From: Choanephora cucurbitarum
Lineage: Eukaryota > Mucoromycota > Mucoromycetes > Mucorales > Choanephoraceae
Assembly (NCBI GenBank): GCA_025331435.1
Contig: JAIWNI010000005.1
Coordinates: forward strand, 124,001 to 188,000
DNA: 64,000 bases
Direction of reading: 5' to 3'
The notes beneath the pieces are model-generated. The model had not been told where the DNA came from, searched no databases, and worked only from the letters and a program-made list of their open reading frames with translations. The position numbers were made by a program, and so were the translations under genes. Every line of letters begins with the position of its first letter. Position 1 is the stretch's first letter. Shown here piece after piece: positions 42,211-53,349 of the stretch.

Positions 42211-43997
42211 TGTTTGAGATAGTTAGAGAAATTGTATGAAGAAAAAAAAAACCAAAACACGAAAAATGCAGGGTTTTTAATATTAATTCGAAAATTTGTC
42301 AATTGACGCAATCAACAACCTTGGGCAAAACGTTTTCCCAATCAGACATTCGGTAACACAGACGAAATATACCCAAAAAAGAAAAGCCATCTCAACACAC
42401 TGGCACTTCGATATAGGACTATACTGGCAAACATCTTTACAACAATCTCGTATTATGGCTTTTTATACAATCATGTGGGTACTTTTTTTTCTCTATGAAT
42501 ATAATCAGCATAATAGGATCAATGCCATTTACTCGTCGCGCAGCTAGTCTTGATTATTAACGTATTCAGCTCTGGATCTTGCACTACAAGAACATGATAA
42601 GGTCCAGGCATGTGTCGTCATTGAGAGAGTGTATTGAAAAGAAAAATCAGGGAAGTGACCTAAACAGATGATAAGATTACATATGATCCATCTTGATTTA
42701 TCAAAGCAAAATGCTTGATTCAAGGGTTTGTCTTAGCGTACCCTAAAGTCAGGTATCATAATATTCTTTTTTTTCAGTTTGGGAGATAAATCTTACTAGA
42801 GCATACATCGATCTCTTCAGCGTCAAGTCCTTGTACGGTTGCCTTTATTACAAATCAATGATTATTAATCAAGGGATTACTGACGCCAAATAAATCCAAG
42901 CAAACATGTATCGAAGACAGATAAGTATTATAGTACTTCTGATATACAAATTTAATTGTTATTAAACGAACGTACTGTTAGAGAAAGTCGCTATATCTTG
43001 ATTTATTATTGGATTAGTCCTTTTTTCTGTTAAGCTTAACGAAAAGCAGACAATTTTATTAAAACACAGCCGTGTAACACAGTCGCATAAATTCTGGAAT
43101 ATTTTCAACCAATAAATCAAAAAAGAGACAACATACAGGCTATAGCAAATTATATCTAAAGGCAGAACCTGAGACTTCAGTGTTTAGATCTGAATAGAAC
43201 ACAATGTGTTGAAAAGAAATAAATATGAGCAGAGCTTAATCGAATAGAATACAAAAAAAAATTCAAAGCCAAAGACCTTAATGTCTTGAGATACTGCTTC
43301 TGTTTTGAATACGAAGATTTGAATAAACAATGTTTTCAAACAAAGTGCTTTATCAAAAAATGCAGAAATCTATAGTGCCATTAAGCAGTGCTCTATATAT
43401 TCGAAATACAAACTGTTGAGTCGTTTGCTACCAATGCAGATATAACCAGTCTATATTCTTAGCAAAAGGAGAAACAAGGTTGAGCAAAAGGATTTTCATC
43501 ATAAAAAGAGTCTTTTATAATTTCTATTTTGCTGAGCCAACACAGGAGATCCATACCCAATTTATGACTAATGAAAGCCGACTCGCAGAATACTGTCTTT
43601 AACCTATCTGTTGTTCCTGCGAAGGCTTCTTTTTTATTTGTTTCGATACCTGTGATTTGAGCAATTTTCTTTTAACAGTAAAAACTTTATAATGCCTTTG
43701 GAGTTTCTCGCAAAGCTTTCTACTTGAAAGAAATTACAACAATCAAAAAGAATCAAACAAAGAGCTTTCTTTATGTTGCGGTAAGCGTTTAAATAAGAAC
43801 AGCTTTAGCTTAATGCTATCACAAATCATGTGCAATATGATATTTTGAGTTGTCTCATGGTCTATCCAAAAAAAAAAGAGCTGCTTTTAAAATACGATAG
43901 TCAGTGGGTGCACGTTAAATAGCCGCATAGAAGCTACTCCACAAACAAACAGAAAAGTCTTTTTTAGTTTTCTCATCGCTCCTCAAGTGAATCTGTC
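42211..43997. other. Divergent intergenic region; nothing recognised
   Basis: About 1.8 kb between divergent glyoxalase and VPS15 genes, so it holds both promoters. AT-rich with no supported ORF, RNA gene or repeat on either strand. An open frame at 42296-42547 has no ATG start and no domain. Confidence 0.5.
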
Positions 43998-46900
43998 ATG
44001 GGGAATAACATTTCTAACTTCACTGATATGGCTACTATCAGTAGCTATGTCAACATCTTGGGAGATGTGTACTTTGAGAAAAGGTAAGCAAATTGAAATA
44101 CGCTATAAAATACACCTGAACTGACTTTTATGCATTTCTAAGTATTGGTACAGCTCGTTTTATGAAGACATTACGTGGTCGACATAAAGATGGATATGTT
44201 GTTATTAAGCTCTTCATTAAGCCAGAGTCTGGCATGAATCTATCTAAACAAGTGAAGAAAATAAAAGGTATACCCAAAGGACAACGAGACAATTAGATTC
44301 AAAGAAAGAATAAGACTAAGAAGATTACTAGAGGAATCGCAGGCACTGCTAGATGTACCTAATGCCTTCTACTTTCAAAGAGTGATGGAAGATGATCGTG
44401 CAACCTACCTCGTACGACAATATCTCTACAGCAGTCTTTACGATCGTATCAGCACCAGACCCTTTTTAACAGTGATTGAAAAGAAATGGGTTGCTTATCA
44501 ACTCTTAAGAGCTGTAGCAGATTCGCACGCACGTCATGTATATCATGGAGACATCAAGACAGAGAATGTATTGGTCACTTCCTGGAACTGGGTTTATCTT
44601 GTTGATTATGCTTTTTATAAGCCTACTTATCTACCTGAAGTGAGTGTATATCTGCTTTAGTTTTGAGAGCTCAGCACTGATTACAATGGTTAGAACAATC
44701 CAGCGAATTATTCTTTTTACTTTGACACCTCGTTTAGAAGAACAGGATATATTGCCCCAGAACGATTTTATGGCCCTGGATCAGATATTGAGCAACGCAT
44801 GAAAAAGGTAGCTGAAAATGAGCACAAGAGTGAATTGACACCTGAGATGGATATATTTTCAGTTGGGTAATAGTAAGAGAGCGTGTGTGTGCGTGTGTGT
44901 GTGTGTGTGACAAAAGGATTGCTTAATGGTTGTGTATATGCTGATGAGGTTTTTATCTAGTTGTGTTATAGCGGAGCTCTTTCTGGAAGGTACACCTTTG
45001 TTCAATCTATCTCAACTACTGAAATATCGAAGTGGTGATTACAGCCCAGATGTAGTGCTGGATCAGATTGAAGATGAACATATTCGTGGCATGATCAAAC
45101 ATATGATTCAGATAGATCCAGCACAGAGACTTTCAGCCGAGAACTATTTAGTTGAATGGCATGGTAAAGCATTTCCTCACTACTTCTATTCGTTTCTCTA
45201 TCGATACATGAGCACATTGAATGAAAAAGCACCCCAACAACAACAAGCACAACAGCAACAAAAACAGGCTGAATCCACTATCATGTCTGCCCTGTCCTCA
45301 GCTTATCCCAGTATCAACAATCGAAAGATAACAGATGCAGATGAAAAGATTGAACGCGTTTTTTATGATTTCGAGAAAATACTCTATTTTATCTCTGCAC
45401 CATGCGACCATAACAAGACTCGGTCTGATTTGCCCAACACAACCACAGCATCTTCTATATTGCTCGCGCCTACCTCAGCTATACCACCTCATCATACAGC
45501 AGATAAAAGCTATAAGGAACAGCAGACAGAAAAGGGACAAGAAGAGGACGAGGGCTCACTTATCTTGTTATCCTTTATCTGCTCTCTTATACGAAACTCA
45601 CTGTACCCTAGCACTAAACTGAAAGCACTTGACATATTGCTTGTACTAGGTGAACGATTGCCGGATGATGTGAAGCTGGATAGACTTGTACCTTACTTGA
45701 TTGTGTTATTGACAGATGAATCTGCACTTGTTAGAGCAAATGCGATCAAAACACTGACTCAAGTGCTTTGTCTTGTAGAGTCTATCTCACCTATCAATGC
45801 ACGTATTTTCCCTGAGTACATCATTCCAAGTATCCGTCCGTTTTCAACAGATCCCAATGTACTTGTGCGCTCCACATATGCTAGCTGCATTGCTTTATTA
45901 GCAGAAACTGGACTAAAGTTCTTGGAGATGGCTCAGTTACTCAAGTCAGATCATGTCTATCCCCCTAATGCTTCGTCATCATTATCTCCTCAAGATTTGG
46001 ATGCAGAAGGCCTTGATTATGAGTCGGCTTACGATGCTTCTTTACAAGATTTGCAAGCAGTCATTCAAGAACAAGCAACCATTCTTTTGATTGATAGCGA
46101 AAGTGCTGTCAAGAGGGCTCTCTTGACCAACATTACCTGCTTATGTGTATTTTTTGGAAGACAAAAGGCAAACGATGTTCTGTTGAGTCATATGATTACT
46201 TACCTAAATGACAAGGATTGGATGTTACGAAGTGCCTTCTTTGAGAGTATCAAAGGTGTAGGTACATTTGTGGGAGCTAAAAGTTTGGAAGAGTATATTT
46301 TGCCTTTGATGATTCAAGCATTGACAGGTAAGAATGAAAGAAAGCTGGCCGACATCCGAAGAGAAAAAAGAAGAGAGCAGATGGTGACATTCTATATTAT
46401 AGATGCAGAAGAGTTTGTGGTTGAGAAAGTGCTTAATTCGCTTACCAGTTTAGCTGATCTTGGTCTGTTTCAAAAGATGAAATTATGGGAGCTTGTAGGT
46501 ATCATTTGGCCTTTGATTTGTCATCCCAATATTTGGATTCGATATGGTGCTGTTGGCTTTATTTCATCTACTGCAAAGAGTTTGCCAAAGACCGATCTTT
46601 GGTGTATTATATACCCTATGTTGAGACCTTTCTTACGCTCCGACATTGCAGATGTGAATGAAACTACCTTGCTCGAAAACATGGAATCACCTGTAAGAAT
46701 ATATATTTCCTCAAGTTTAGACGCACTATTTGACGAACTTAAGTAGATTTCCCGACAAGTATATGAACAGGCCATTGTTTGGGCTACAAAAGCTACAAAA
46801 CAATCTATCTTTTGGAAACAACAAATCAGTAAACCAGTCAAGGATATCATGTCCTCCAAATCGCCTCGGCTTTCAATGACAACATCCAATTATAAACAAG

Positions 46901-49673
46901 GTAAGAAAGCTCAAACTCAAAACTGCGTACGTGCTTATATCATGCTTGTAGCTTCTTTGTTCCATAGCTTTATTTCAACAAATGAAGAACATGATAATTC
47001 CAAAGAGTATGAACAAAACGAAGAAAGGAAGCGGCGTATATTGATTCATTTTTAATATAGGGACGAGATATTTCTGGAGCGTCTAAGAAGCTTTGGCATG
47101 TCTATTGAGGATGAGGAAAAGTTGAGATACTTGCGAGATTATATCTTCAAAGTAAGCAAAGCAAAGATGAGGTAAGAAGCCATATGCATATGTGAAGATG
47201 AAAACAAGGATACGTATGCCGTTTTTAATTGCTTTCAAATTAGTCGACCAAAAGCAGTGGAGGAACAGAGTTTAATGGTATACATATATGTTTGATTGAC
47301 ATACAACCCGCTTATGTTTTTCTCTTTTTTTTTTCTTTCTTTGGGGCACAATTAGAGAGGAGACATTCTGTTGAAGAATTTAAATGTTACTCCAATGACC
47401 GTATTCTTGCCTGATTTATCACAGAAAGCACGTCGTCTACAATCTAAAGATACCGTCATTCCATCAATAGGTCGATCGTAAGTAGAGTTCTGCTTTTAAA
47501 TTTCTAAATGTAAGCTACTTAAAGCACAATGAATAGTCATACTTCCCCTCGTCTTCAAATACCCAGCTCTATGCGTACCAAATCAAGAGAAGACTTATGT
47601 AAATTAAACCGAGTGGCTAGTCAACCGCATATACAGGCATTGCTGCCCAACATGGCAGACAAAGAAAACCACAACCATTATCAAGACCAAACATCTGCTA
47701 TACCTATTTCACAGAACAAAGTTAGCTATCGGCAATCACCTATATCAAGTCCGTCCGATAATCATTTTGGATCTCTACCTCGTAGTCTTGAAAGAGCTAA
47801 AAGTAACAGGATAGATCAGAAAAAAGAAATCACATTTAATAAGAGACTCATCCTCTTTTATTGTATTTAGACACAATACTGACTATGGATACTGCTAAAC
47901 AAAAGAATCGAAAACCAGGCGAACCTGTTGAACTAAGTTTGATCTCAAGTGAAACAACATCACAAAAGACCCAGGACAATGATGAAGTTACACTCAACTC
48001 AGAAAACATTACTTCAAGTAAGCAAAGTTGTTTGAAAGGCTTTTACTTAATTTAATAATCTCTTCAAAAAAAAGTTGGCTATGCTCATTTACAGAAACTG
48101 TTATACAAGATTGCAACTGAAGCCTTTCCTCCTTATATACCAGGTACGAAGTATATTTATACATGGCACAATTCAAGCACTTAAAATACAAATTAGAATT
48201 TTCGGGAGACCCTGCTGTGATGAAGCGTATTCGAAAGCTAGCAAATAATTTACCTGGATCAAATGCATTGTACAACTGGAAGCCTGAGAGTAATTTAGTA
48301 GCGCATTTCACTGAACATACAGGCTCTATCAATCAACTGGCTATTTCATTCGATCACCTATTATTTGCTTCTTGTTCTGACGATGGTTCAGTTAAGATCT
48401 GGGACTGTTCTCGGCTGGAACGTAATGTGACCAACCGATCCAGAGCGACTTATAACCAACAAGGCGGACGCATCAAATGTATTACCTTTATCCAGCAAAC
48501 GTACAGTATAGCAGCTGCTTCAGATAATGGCAGCATTCATATTTTTCGAGTTGACATTTATCATGAAGGCTCTGCGCTTAAATTTGGCAAGTGCTTACCT
48601 GTTCGTGAATATCAATTGATGGATGAACATGCTCTCTTGATTCAGCATATCACAAGCAATGCCTCTAATACTATGGCAGGGTCTAAATCCATTTTATTGT
48701 TTGCAACAACAAAGGGAACCATTTATGCGCTTGATTTATTAACAATGCAAGTGATTTGGAAACTCCAGAACAACAAGAGCCATGGAGTGATCACATCTAT
48801 GCTGACGGATCCTAATAATACATGGCTATTGGTGGGTACCATGCGAGGAATCCTTACCCTGTATGATTTGCGATTCCAGATACCTTTGAAGTCCTGGCTC
48901 CATCCGAGTAAAAGCCGCATCAGTGCTTTGGCTTTAGTGCCACCTTGGCTTAAGGCAGAAGCTCATGAAAAGCATCATTTGGTACGCATTGCAGCAGGTA
49001 AAAATGAAATTTCAGTGTGGGACTTGGAAAACCTTCAGTGTTTGCATGTGTTTGCTGTCAAATCGGGTGACGAAAAGACAACTGGTGTCTTGTTGGAAGC
49101 TTACAAAGCGCTAGAGGCACCTCCTGATAAAGACATCTTGGCAAATGCCTTCACCAACAATGAAGCTAATCTAGTGGAGAATTCAATTCGAGCAGTGATA
49201 TCGCCTTGTCAAGGATCCTTTATGATTACAGGTGGTACAGATCGAAAGATTCGATTTTGGGACACATCTCGTATAGAAAACTCAAGTGTAGTGTTGGGAT
49301 TGGATCTTGATGAAGCCAGGCCAAGATACAGGTAAAGTAGTATTGACGTACGATAGTTTTCTTATATCTTGCTAATGAATTATCAGCACAAATACATTTG
49401 AAAACATGACTTTCTACTTTGAATTTACGCATACCAATCGAAGTCAACAACAAGGTAAGATTTATGAAAGAAAATAGGATAATATCAAAGGTTGACTTTT
49501 GAGTTAAAAAAAAAGGATATTCTCAACTATCAAATTCTACAAATGCTGTTGCTCAACAACAATACTTAATGAGAAACCACACAGATGCCATTACAGACAT
49601 TCTCTTGACAGAAACACCTTATCCTATGATTATTAGCGGTGATCGAGATGGTGTCATCAAAGTCATTTCTTAA
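43998..49673 (+). CDS. VPS15: VPS15, regulatory kinase of the PI3-kinase complex
   Basis: Sixteen exons (43998-44083, 44143-44267, 44305-44639, 44694-44866, 44961-46692, 46747-46900, 46952-47006, 47061-47171, 47244-47277, 47356-47477, 47537-47802, 47871-48017, 48075-48143, 48197-49331, 49387-49454, 49516-49673) give 1,589 aa. It anchors and activates Vps34 in autophagy and endosomal sorting. MGNNIS suits N-myristoylation. The kinase domain has [10 protein letters not shown], the catalytic loop [16 protein letters not shown] and DYA in place of DFG. HEAT repeats follow (about 280-600), then a Ser-rich linker and a WD40 propeller ([36 protein letters not shown]). The 37 nt intron at 44268-44304 is unusually short but is the only one found that keeps frame. 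Confidence 0.93.
44885..44909 (+). repeat. GT-rich microsatellite in a VPS15 intron
   Basis: GTGTGTGTG with one GC interruption, inside the intron 44867-44960. Confidence 0.9.
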
Positions 49674-50407
49674 ACAATAAAACCTAATACCATTCATGTT
49701 CTAGAATTTGCAAACAAAAGTGACATATGCTCCTAGTGCCGTTTTTATATGACATTCTTATGGTTGATTTCGAAAAACCATCTATGTCGTGACACTAAAC
49801 GCATTGACCTCTTTCACTATCAATGTATTATACATATATCCTCAGAACAGACAGCATTTCGTTTTTATTAGTTTTCATCTAAGATCCTCAAAAGATATAC
49901 ACAGGATATTAGAGCTTGTTTCGTTTAGCCTTCAATGCTTTATTTGTCAATGCCAAGCTTCTTAGTTTGGAGTATGTTACTTTTTCCGAACAAGCGTTTG
50001 ACAGCAAGGGTTGATCGCATTTTCAGGTCCTTGCTCACTATTTGATTTTGAACTTGATATTTTCTATATTTGTTGGTTAAATGAATTTTCAGATTCATGA
50101 TTCTCATGCTCTCACTCTCTATTTTTTAATGACTCCGTTTAGGTTTACAGGACACCCCTCATTGATAAGACAAAGGCTCTCTCTTTTCTTCTTTTAAAAG
50201 TCAATCATCTGGTGTATCCAGAGCACTATTGTTGTCAATTGTCTCAAGGCAAAATTTGCTATTGCGATGACAAGAGCATGAAGAGAAGACAGGTAAAAGA
50301 TTGTGAATCAACAAGAGGCGAATGCTCAAGGCCTGAATAGGATAAAAAAGAGAGGTTTTGATTGTTTTGGTAAGGTGTATATCTTTACAGACGTTTATTT
50401 ACAAGTT
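49674..50407. other. Convergent intergenic region; nothing recognised
   Basis: About 0.73 kb between the ends of VPS15 and elongin A. AT-rich, no supported feature. Confidence 0.5.
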
Positions 50408-51797
50408 TTATGATAGCTGAGCAATAAGCATTAGATTGATGTTGAGCAGCAAACATGAATATAAACTTACTTCATTAAAAATGTTGAAATTAACCATAGC
50501 AGTAGGCTTCTTTTTCTTTACATCACAACTTGAGTCATCTTTTAGCTAAAGAATTCAGATGTGAGTCAATAGTAAGGCTGCCATAAAAAGAAAAAAACTT
50601 ACTCGAGGTCGTTTAGAAGCAGGCTCGTGTTGCTTGGAGCCAAATATTAGCCGAACAATCCCTAATTATTTTTCTTCTTTTTTTCTTACTTACCTCTCGA
50701 GAAGGTATAGAATGCGATTTGGGTGGTGTTAGTGGAGGTAGTGGTGGTGAATAAGGGTTTCGAATATGTTTTGTTTGGTTATCTCGATAGGATTGTACCA
50801 GCCGAGAAGCTGGCTTTGGTACATGGATGATGGTGGTGGTAGATGATGATATAGGCTGAATAGGCCTCTTAGTTGATGGCGATAGCGAATGGTAGATGGA
50901 AGCGCTTAATAAAAGAGAAGAAAATAAGTCTGTTGTTCTAATCATGTTCATACAAAGGACAACTTTACACTTTGTTTGTCTCTTTCCGTGTCTGTTGAAA
51001 TAACTTGCTCATAGTGGAACGTCCTAATACAATTTCAGTTCCATTGTTAGTAAAACTTTGTTAATAGGCATATATAGATTTATTACGTGCTGCCTCATAA
51101 GAGTGTCGACCTTTGGTGGGTACCACTCCATGAAGTACTTTAATAGATTTCTTTTCCTTTTCATTTTTTATTTTGCTGTATTGACTCTTGACTTTTTCTT
51201 TAATCATTTGCCTCTTTTTCTCATTTTCATGATGTGTATGCTGAAATGCAGAGTATATGTCAGTGAGATTTAAAGTCAGTCTACCTTTTTTTTTTCTTTA
51301 CCAAATAAAGTTCTCTCCATTTTTTTGGATCTCGATGTAATCCTTGCTGATGTTCATCTCGAATGTCCTTAAACATTAAGCAATGCTTTAGCCAAAGTTC
51401 TATTGAGCTCGAATAAATATATAGGTTACGTATGTTGAGTTATCTCTCTCTCTTGATTTTACCGTCTGATTCAGCAGCAATATCCTATAACATATGCTTA
51501 TCTTGTTAACAATACAACATGTACTTATATATATGCATTTGCTGACTTCAGTTAAGGCAAAAGAACATACTGGATTGGCCTTTTCAATTCGATAAAGTTG
51601 CTGAGCTGTTGCATGTGCGATGGCTGGCTTTAACAAGGAATAGGGTACGCAGCCCACATCTGTCAGAACTAAAATAATATATAAGTCTCTATCTCTTTCC
51701 TTTCTTCTTATCCTAAAGGATTTTCCTTACTGTCCAAGTATTTGGTAAGCGTATCTTGGCAGGCAGTAACAAGTGATTTTACTTGTTTATTAGACAT
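50408..51797 (-). CDS. Elongin A (transcription elongation factor SIII subunit A)
   Basis: Modelled with ten exons: 51797-51731, 51668-51571, 51484-51463, 51399-51302, 51240-51087, 51023-50969, 50904-50690, 50661-50603, 50545-50471 and 50416-50408 (283 aa). The N-terminal elongin A block is clear: VKSLVTACQDTLTKYL, then DVGCVPYSLLKPAIAHATAQ, YRIEKANP and DELWLKHCLMFKDIR ending in WRELYL. RRSTMSKLFQQTRKE matches the conserved basic part downstream. Elongin A stimulates RNA polymerase II elongation and acts as a receptor in an elongin BC-cullin ligase. The C-terminal model is uncertain: joining 50690 to 50661 needs a 28 nt intron; other choices end the protein at 50613 or earlier. Confidence 0.82.
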
Positions 51798-52691
51798 AAA
51801 GTTGTAAAAAATAATAAAAAAAAGTAATGAACTGGCTAACTGACTTTTTTTTTTCTAAGTAGGCAATTTTCAAAACTGGTACTAGAAAGATTTGGGTAAG
51901 GGTATGTTCTTGGGCTAATTACACTTTGTCTGAAGTCAAAAGCAATAGCATTGGCATAACTCAGAAACGGCGCTTTGGAAGAAAATATTTACGGTTTCTC
52001 CCCTTTCATTGAGTTGATACTTGCACTACTTACATTTGACAATGGCAGGATAATCGAAGTAAACATAAAAATTTGAGGAAGCAAACGCTATTAGCATTCC
52101 CGTCTTGTAGACCCGAATGCGCTGTTTTAGTTGCTGTAGCTCTATTCTGGCTTCCAGATATACGAAGTAGGAATGCCAACAGCATTTGCTTCTCCAAGTT
52201 TTTATCTAAAATTCTTTTCATCATATAAATGGCATTGCATGTCAAAAGCGTCTTGTACAAGTAAACATTCTCTAATGTAATGTATGATAGCAAACAATTA
52301 ATTCAGACATACATTTTTCATTTCGTTATGTACAATGTACTAGATACATGTAGTAATTGAAGCACTGGATCTAACGTCTACAAACTGTTGTTTAATCTCT
52401 ACTGTAACTTTTTAGAATGATAAACTAGATTAAAATGTTCATAGACAAATTATTCTTTAAAAGAAGCAAATCCCTTTTACTATTTAGGTTTCATAAATGC
52501 AACAATAGAACATATTGAGTGTGCACAAACAGAATTTTATTTCATTGAATTAATATTTACAGAATGCCCATTTGATAAGAGCTTTTTTTTTAAATACAAT
52601 ATTTTTTGGGAGAGGAAAAGATAAACAACAAGTGATACAAAAAGTAAATGGGCAACTGTACAATTTTTGAAGATGGATTGGATAAAGCAGC
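51798..52691. other. Intergenic; possible small decayed fragment
   Basis: About 0.9 kb between the start of elongin A and the end of the repeat-precursor gene. Minus-strand 52030-52293 is open with some coding-like composition (ILDKNLEKQMLLAFLLRISG) but shows no domain, and a second frame over the same bases also looks partly coding. It may be a relic. Nothing else seen. Confidence 0.4.
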
Positions 52692-53140
52692 TTAGTGGTG
52701 CCAACCGCCCTTGTGCTTGCCGTAGTGACCATCATGACCCTTCTTGTAATCCCAGTCATCATGGTAGCCACGCTTGTCCTTTCCGTAACCATCATGATCA
52801 TCATAACCGCGCTTGTAATCCCAGTCGTCATCATCATAGCCACGCTTGCCCTTTCCACCATGATGTCCACGGCCATGACCATCACCACCATAACCGCGCT
52901 TGTAGTGGTCCCAGTCTTCATCATCATAACCGCGCTTGTAATCCCATTCGTCATCATCATAGCCACGCTTGCCCTTTCCACCATGATGTCCACGGCCATG
53001 ACCATCACCACCATAACCGCGCTTGTAGTGGTCCCAGTCTTCATCATCATCATAGCCACGCTTGTAATGGTCCCAGTCTTCATCATCATCATAGCCACGC
53101 TTGTAATGGTCCCAGTCTTCATCATCATCATAACCGCGCT
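52692..53140 (-). repeat. Tandem coding repeats of the KR-GY precursor
   Basis: A 39 bp unit is repeated three times at about 53024-53140, and a 123 bp block covering three peptides is duplicated (equivalent points at 52839 and 52962). CATCAT and CTTGTA runs recur on the plus strand, giving large open shadow frames there. Confidence 0.85.
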
Positions 53141-53276
53141 TATCATGTCCTTCATCACCACCATCGTCCTTTCTTTGCAAGACTTCCTTGGCATTAGTTG
53201 CTTCGGCAACAGGAGAAGCAGAAACCAACATAGAGAATGCGGCGGCAGTGATTAAGAGTGCGTTAAAGATCTTCAT
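52692..53276 (-). CDS. Secreted Kex2-type repeat precursor (KR-GY repeat protein)
   Basis: A single-exon 194 aa protein starting MKIFNALLITAAAFSMLVSA, a clear signal peptide, followed by a short acidic pro-region to GHDKR. The rest is a chain of units separated by Lys-Arg, nearly all beginning Gly-Tyr: GYDDDEDWDHY-KR (three copies), GYGGDGHGRGHHGGKG-KR (two), GYDDDEWDY-KR, GYDDEDWDHY-KR, GYDDDDWDY-KR, GYDDHDGYGKD-KR, GYHDDWDYKK and a His/Gly-rich tail. Lys-Arg is the Kex2 cleavage signal in the Golgi, so about ten short peptides could be released. Two types alternate: acidic/aromatic and Gly/His-rich (possible metal binding). There are no cysteines in the repeats. A role as pheromone, RiPP precursor, hydrophilin or wall protein is possible; function unknown. 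A TATA box precedes the gene. Confidence 0.85.
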   Translation of the reverse strand: MKIFNALLITAAAFSMLVSASPVAEATNAKEVLQRKDDGGDEGHDKRGYDDDEDWDHYKRGYDDDEDWDHYKRGYDDDEDWDHYKRGYGGDGHGRGHHGGKGKRGYDDDEWDYKRGYDDEDWDHYKRGYGGDGHGRGHHGGKGKRGYDDDDWDYKRGYDDHDGYGKDKRGYHDDWDYKKGHDGHYGKHKGGWHH

Positions 53277-53342
53277 TTTTGATAATACAATGAATAAATC
53301 AGTGAATGAATTATCGAAATTTTGACAACGAAATGTCATTGC

Positions 53343-53349
53343 TTTTATA
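53343..53349 (-). promoter_or_regulatory. TATA box of the KR-GY precursor gene
   Basis: TATAAAA on the minus strand, about 67-73 bp upstream of the ATG at 53276. Confidence 0.6.

Noticed and set aside
47041..47060. 25 nt intron option in VPS15 near GCGGC/GTATAT
   Set aside because: A donor 29 nt upstream (GTATGA at 47007) gives a normal 54 nt intron and the expected [10 protein letters not shown] reading.
48144..48177. 34 nt intron option in VPS15 before the WD40 part
   Set aside because: Breaks frame; using the acceptor at 48195-48196 (53 nt) keeps frame and joins YIP to EFSGDPAV.
52815..53140. Regular repeat pattern resembling a CRISPR array
   Set aside because: Repeats are in frame, of mixed length and encode the KR-GY peptides; this is a eukaryotic nuclear sequence with no cas genes.
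52667..53255. Large His-rich and Val/Ile-rich plus-strand ORFs
   Set aside because: They are shadows of the repetitive KR-GY gene, which has the signal peptide, TATA box and regular Lys-Arg sites.
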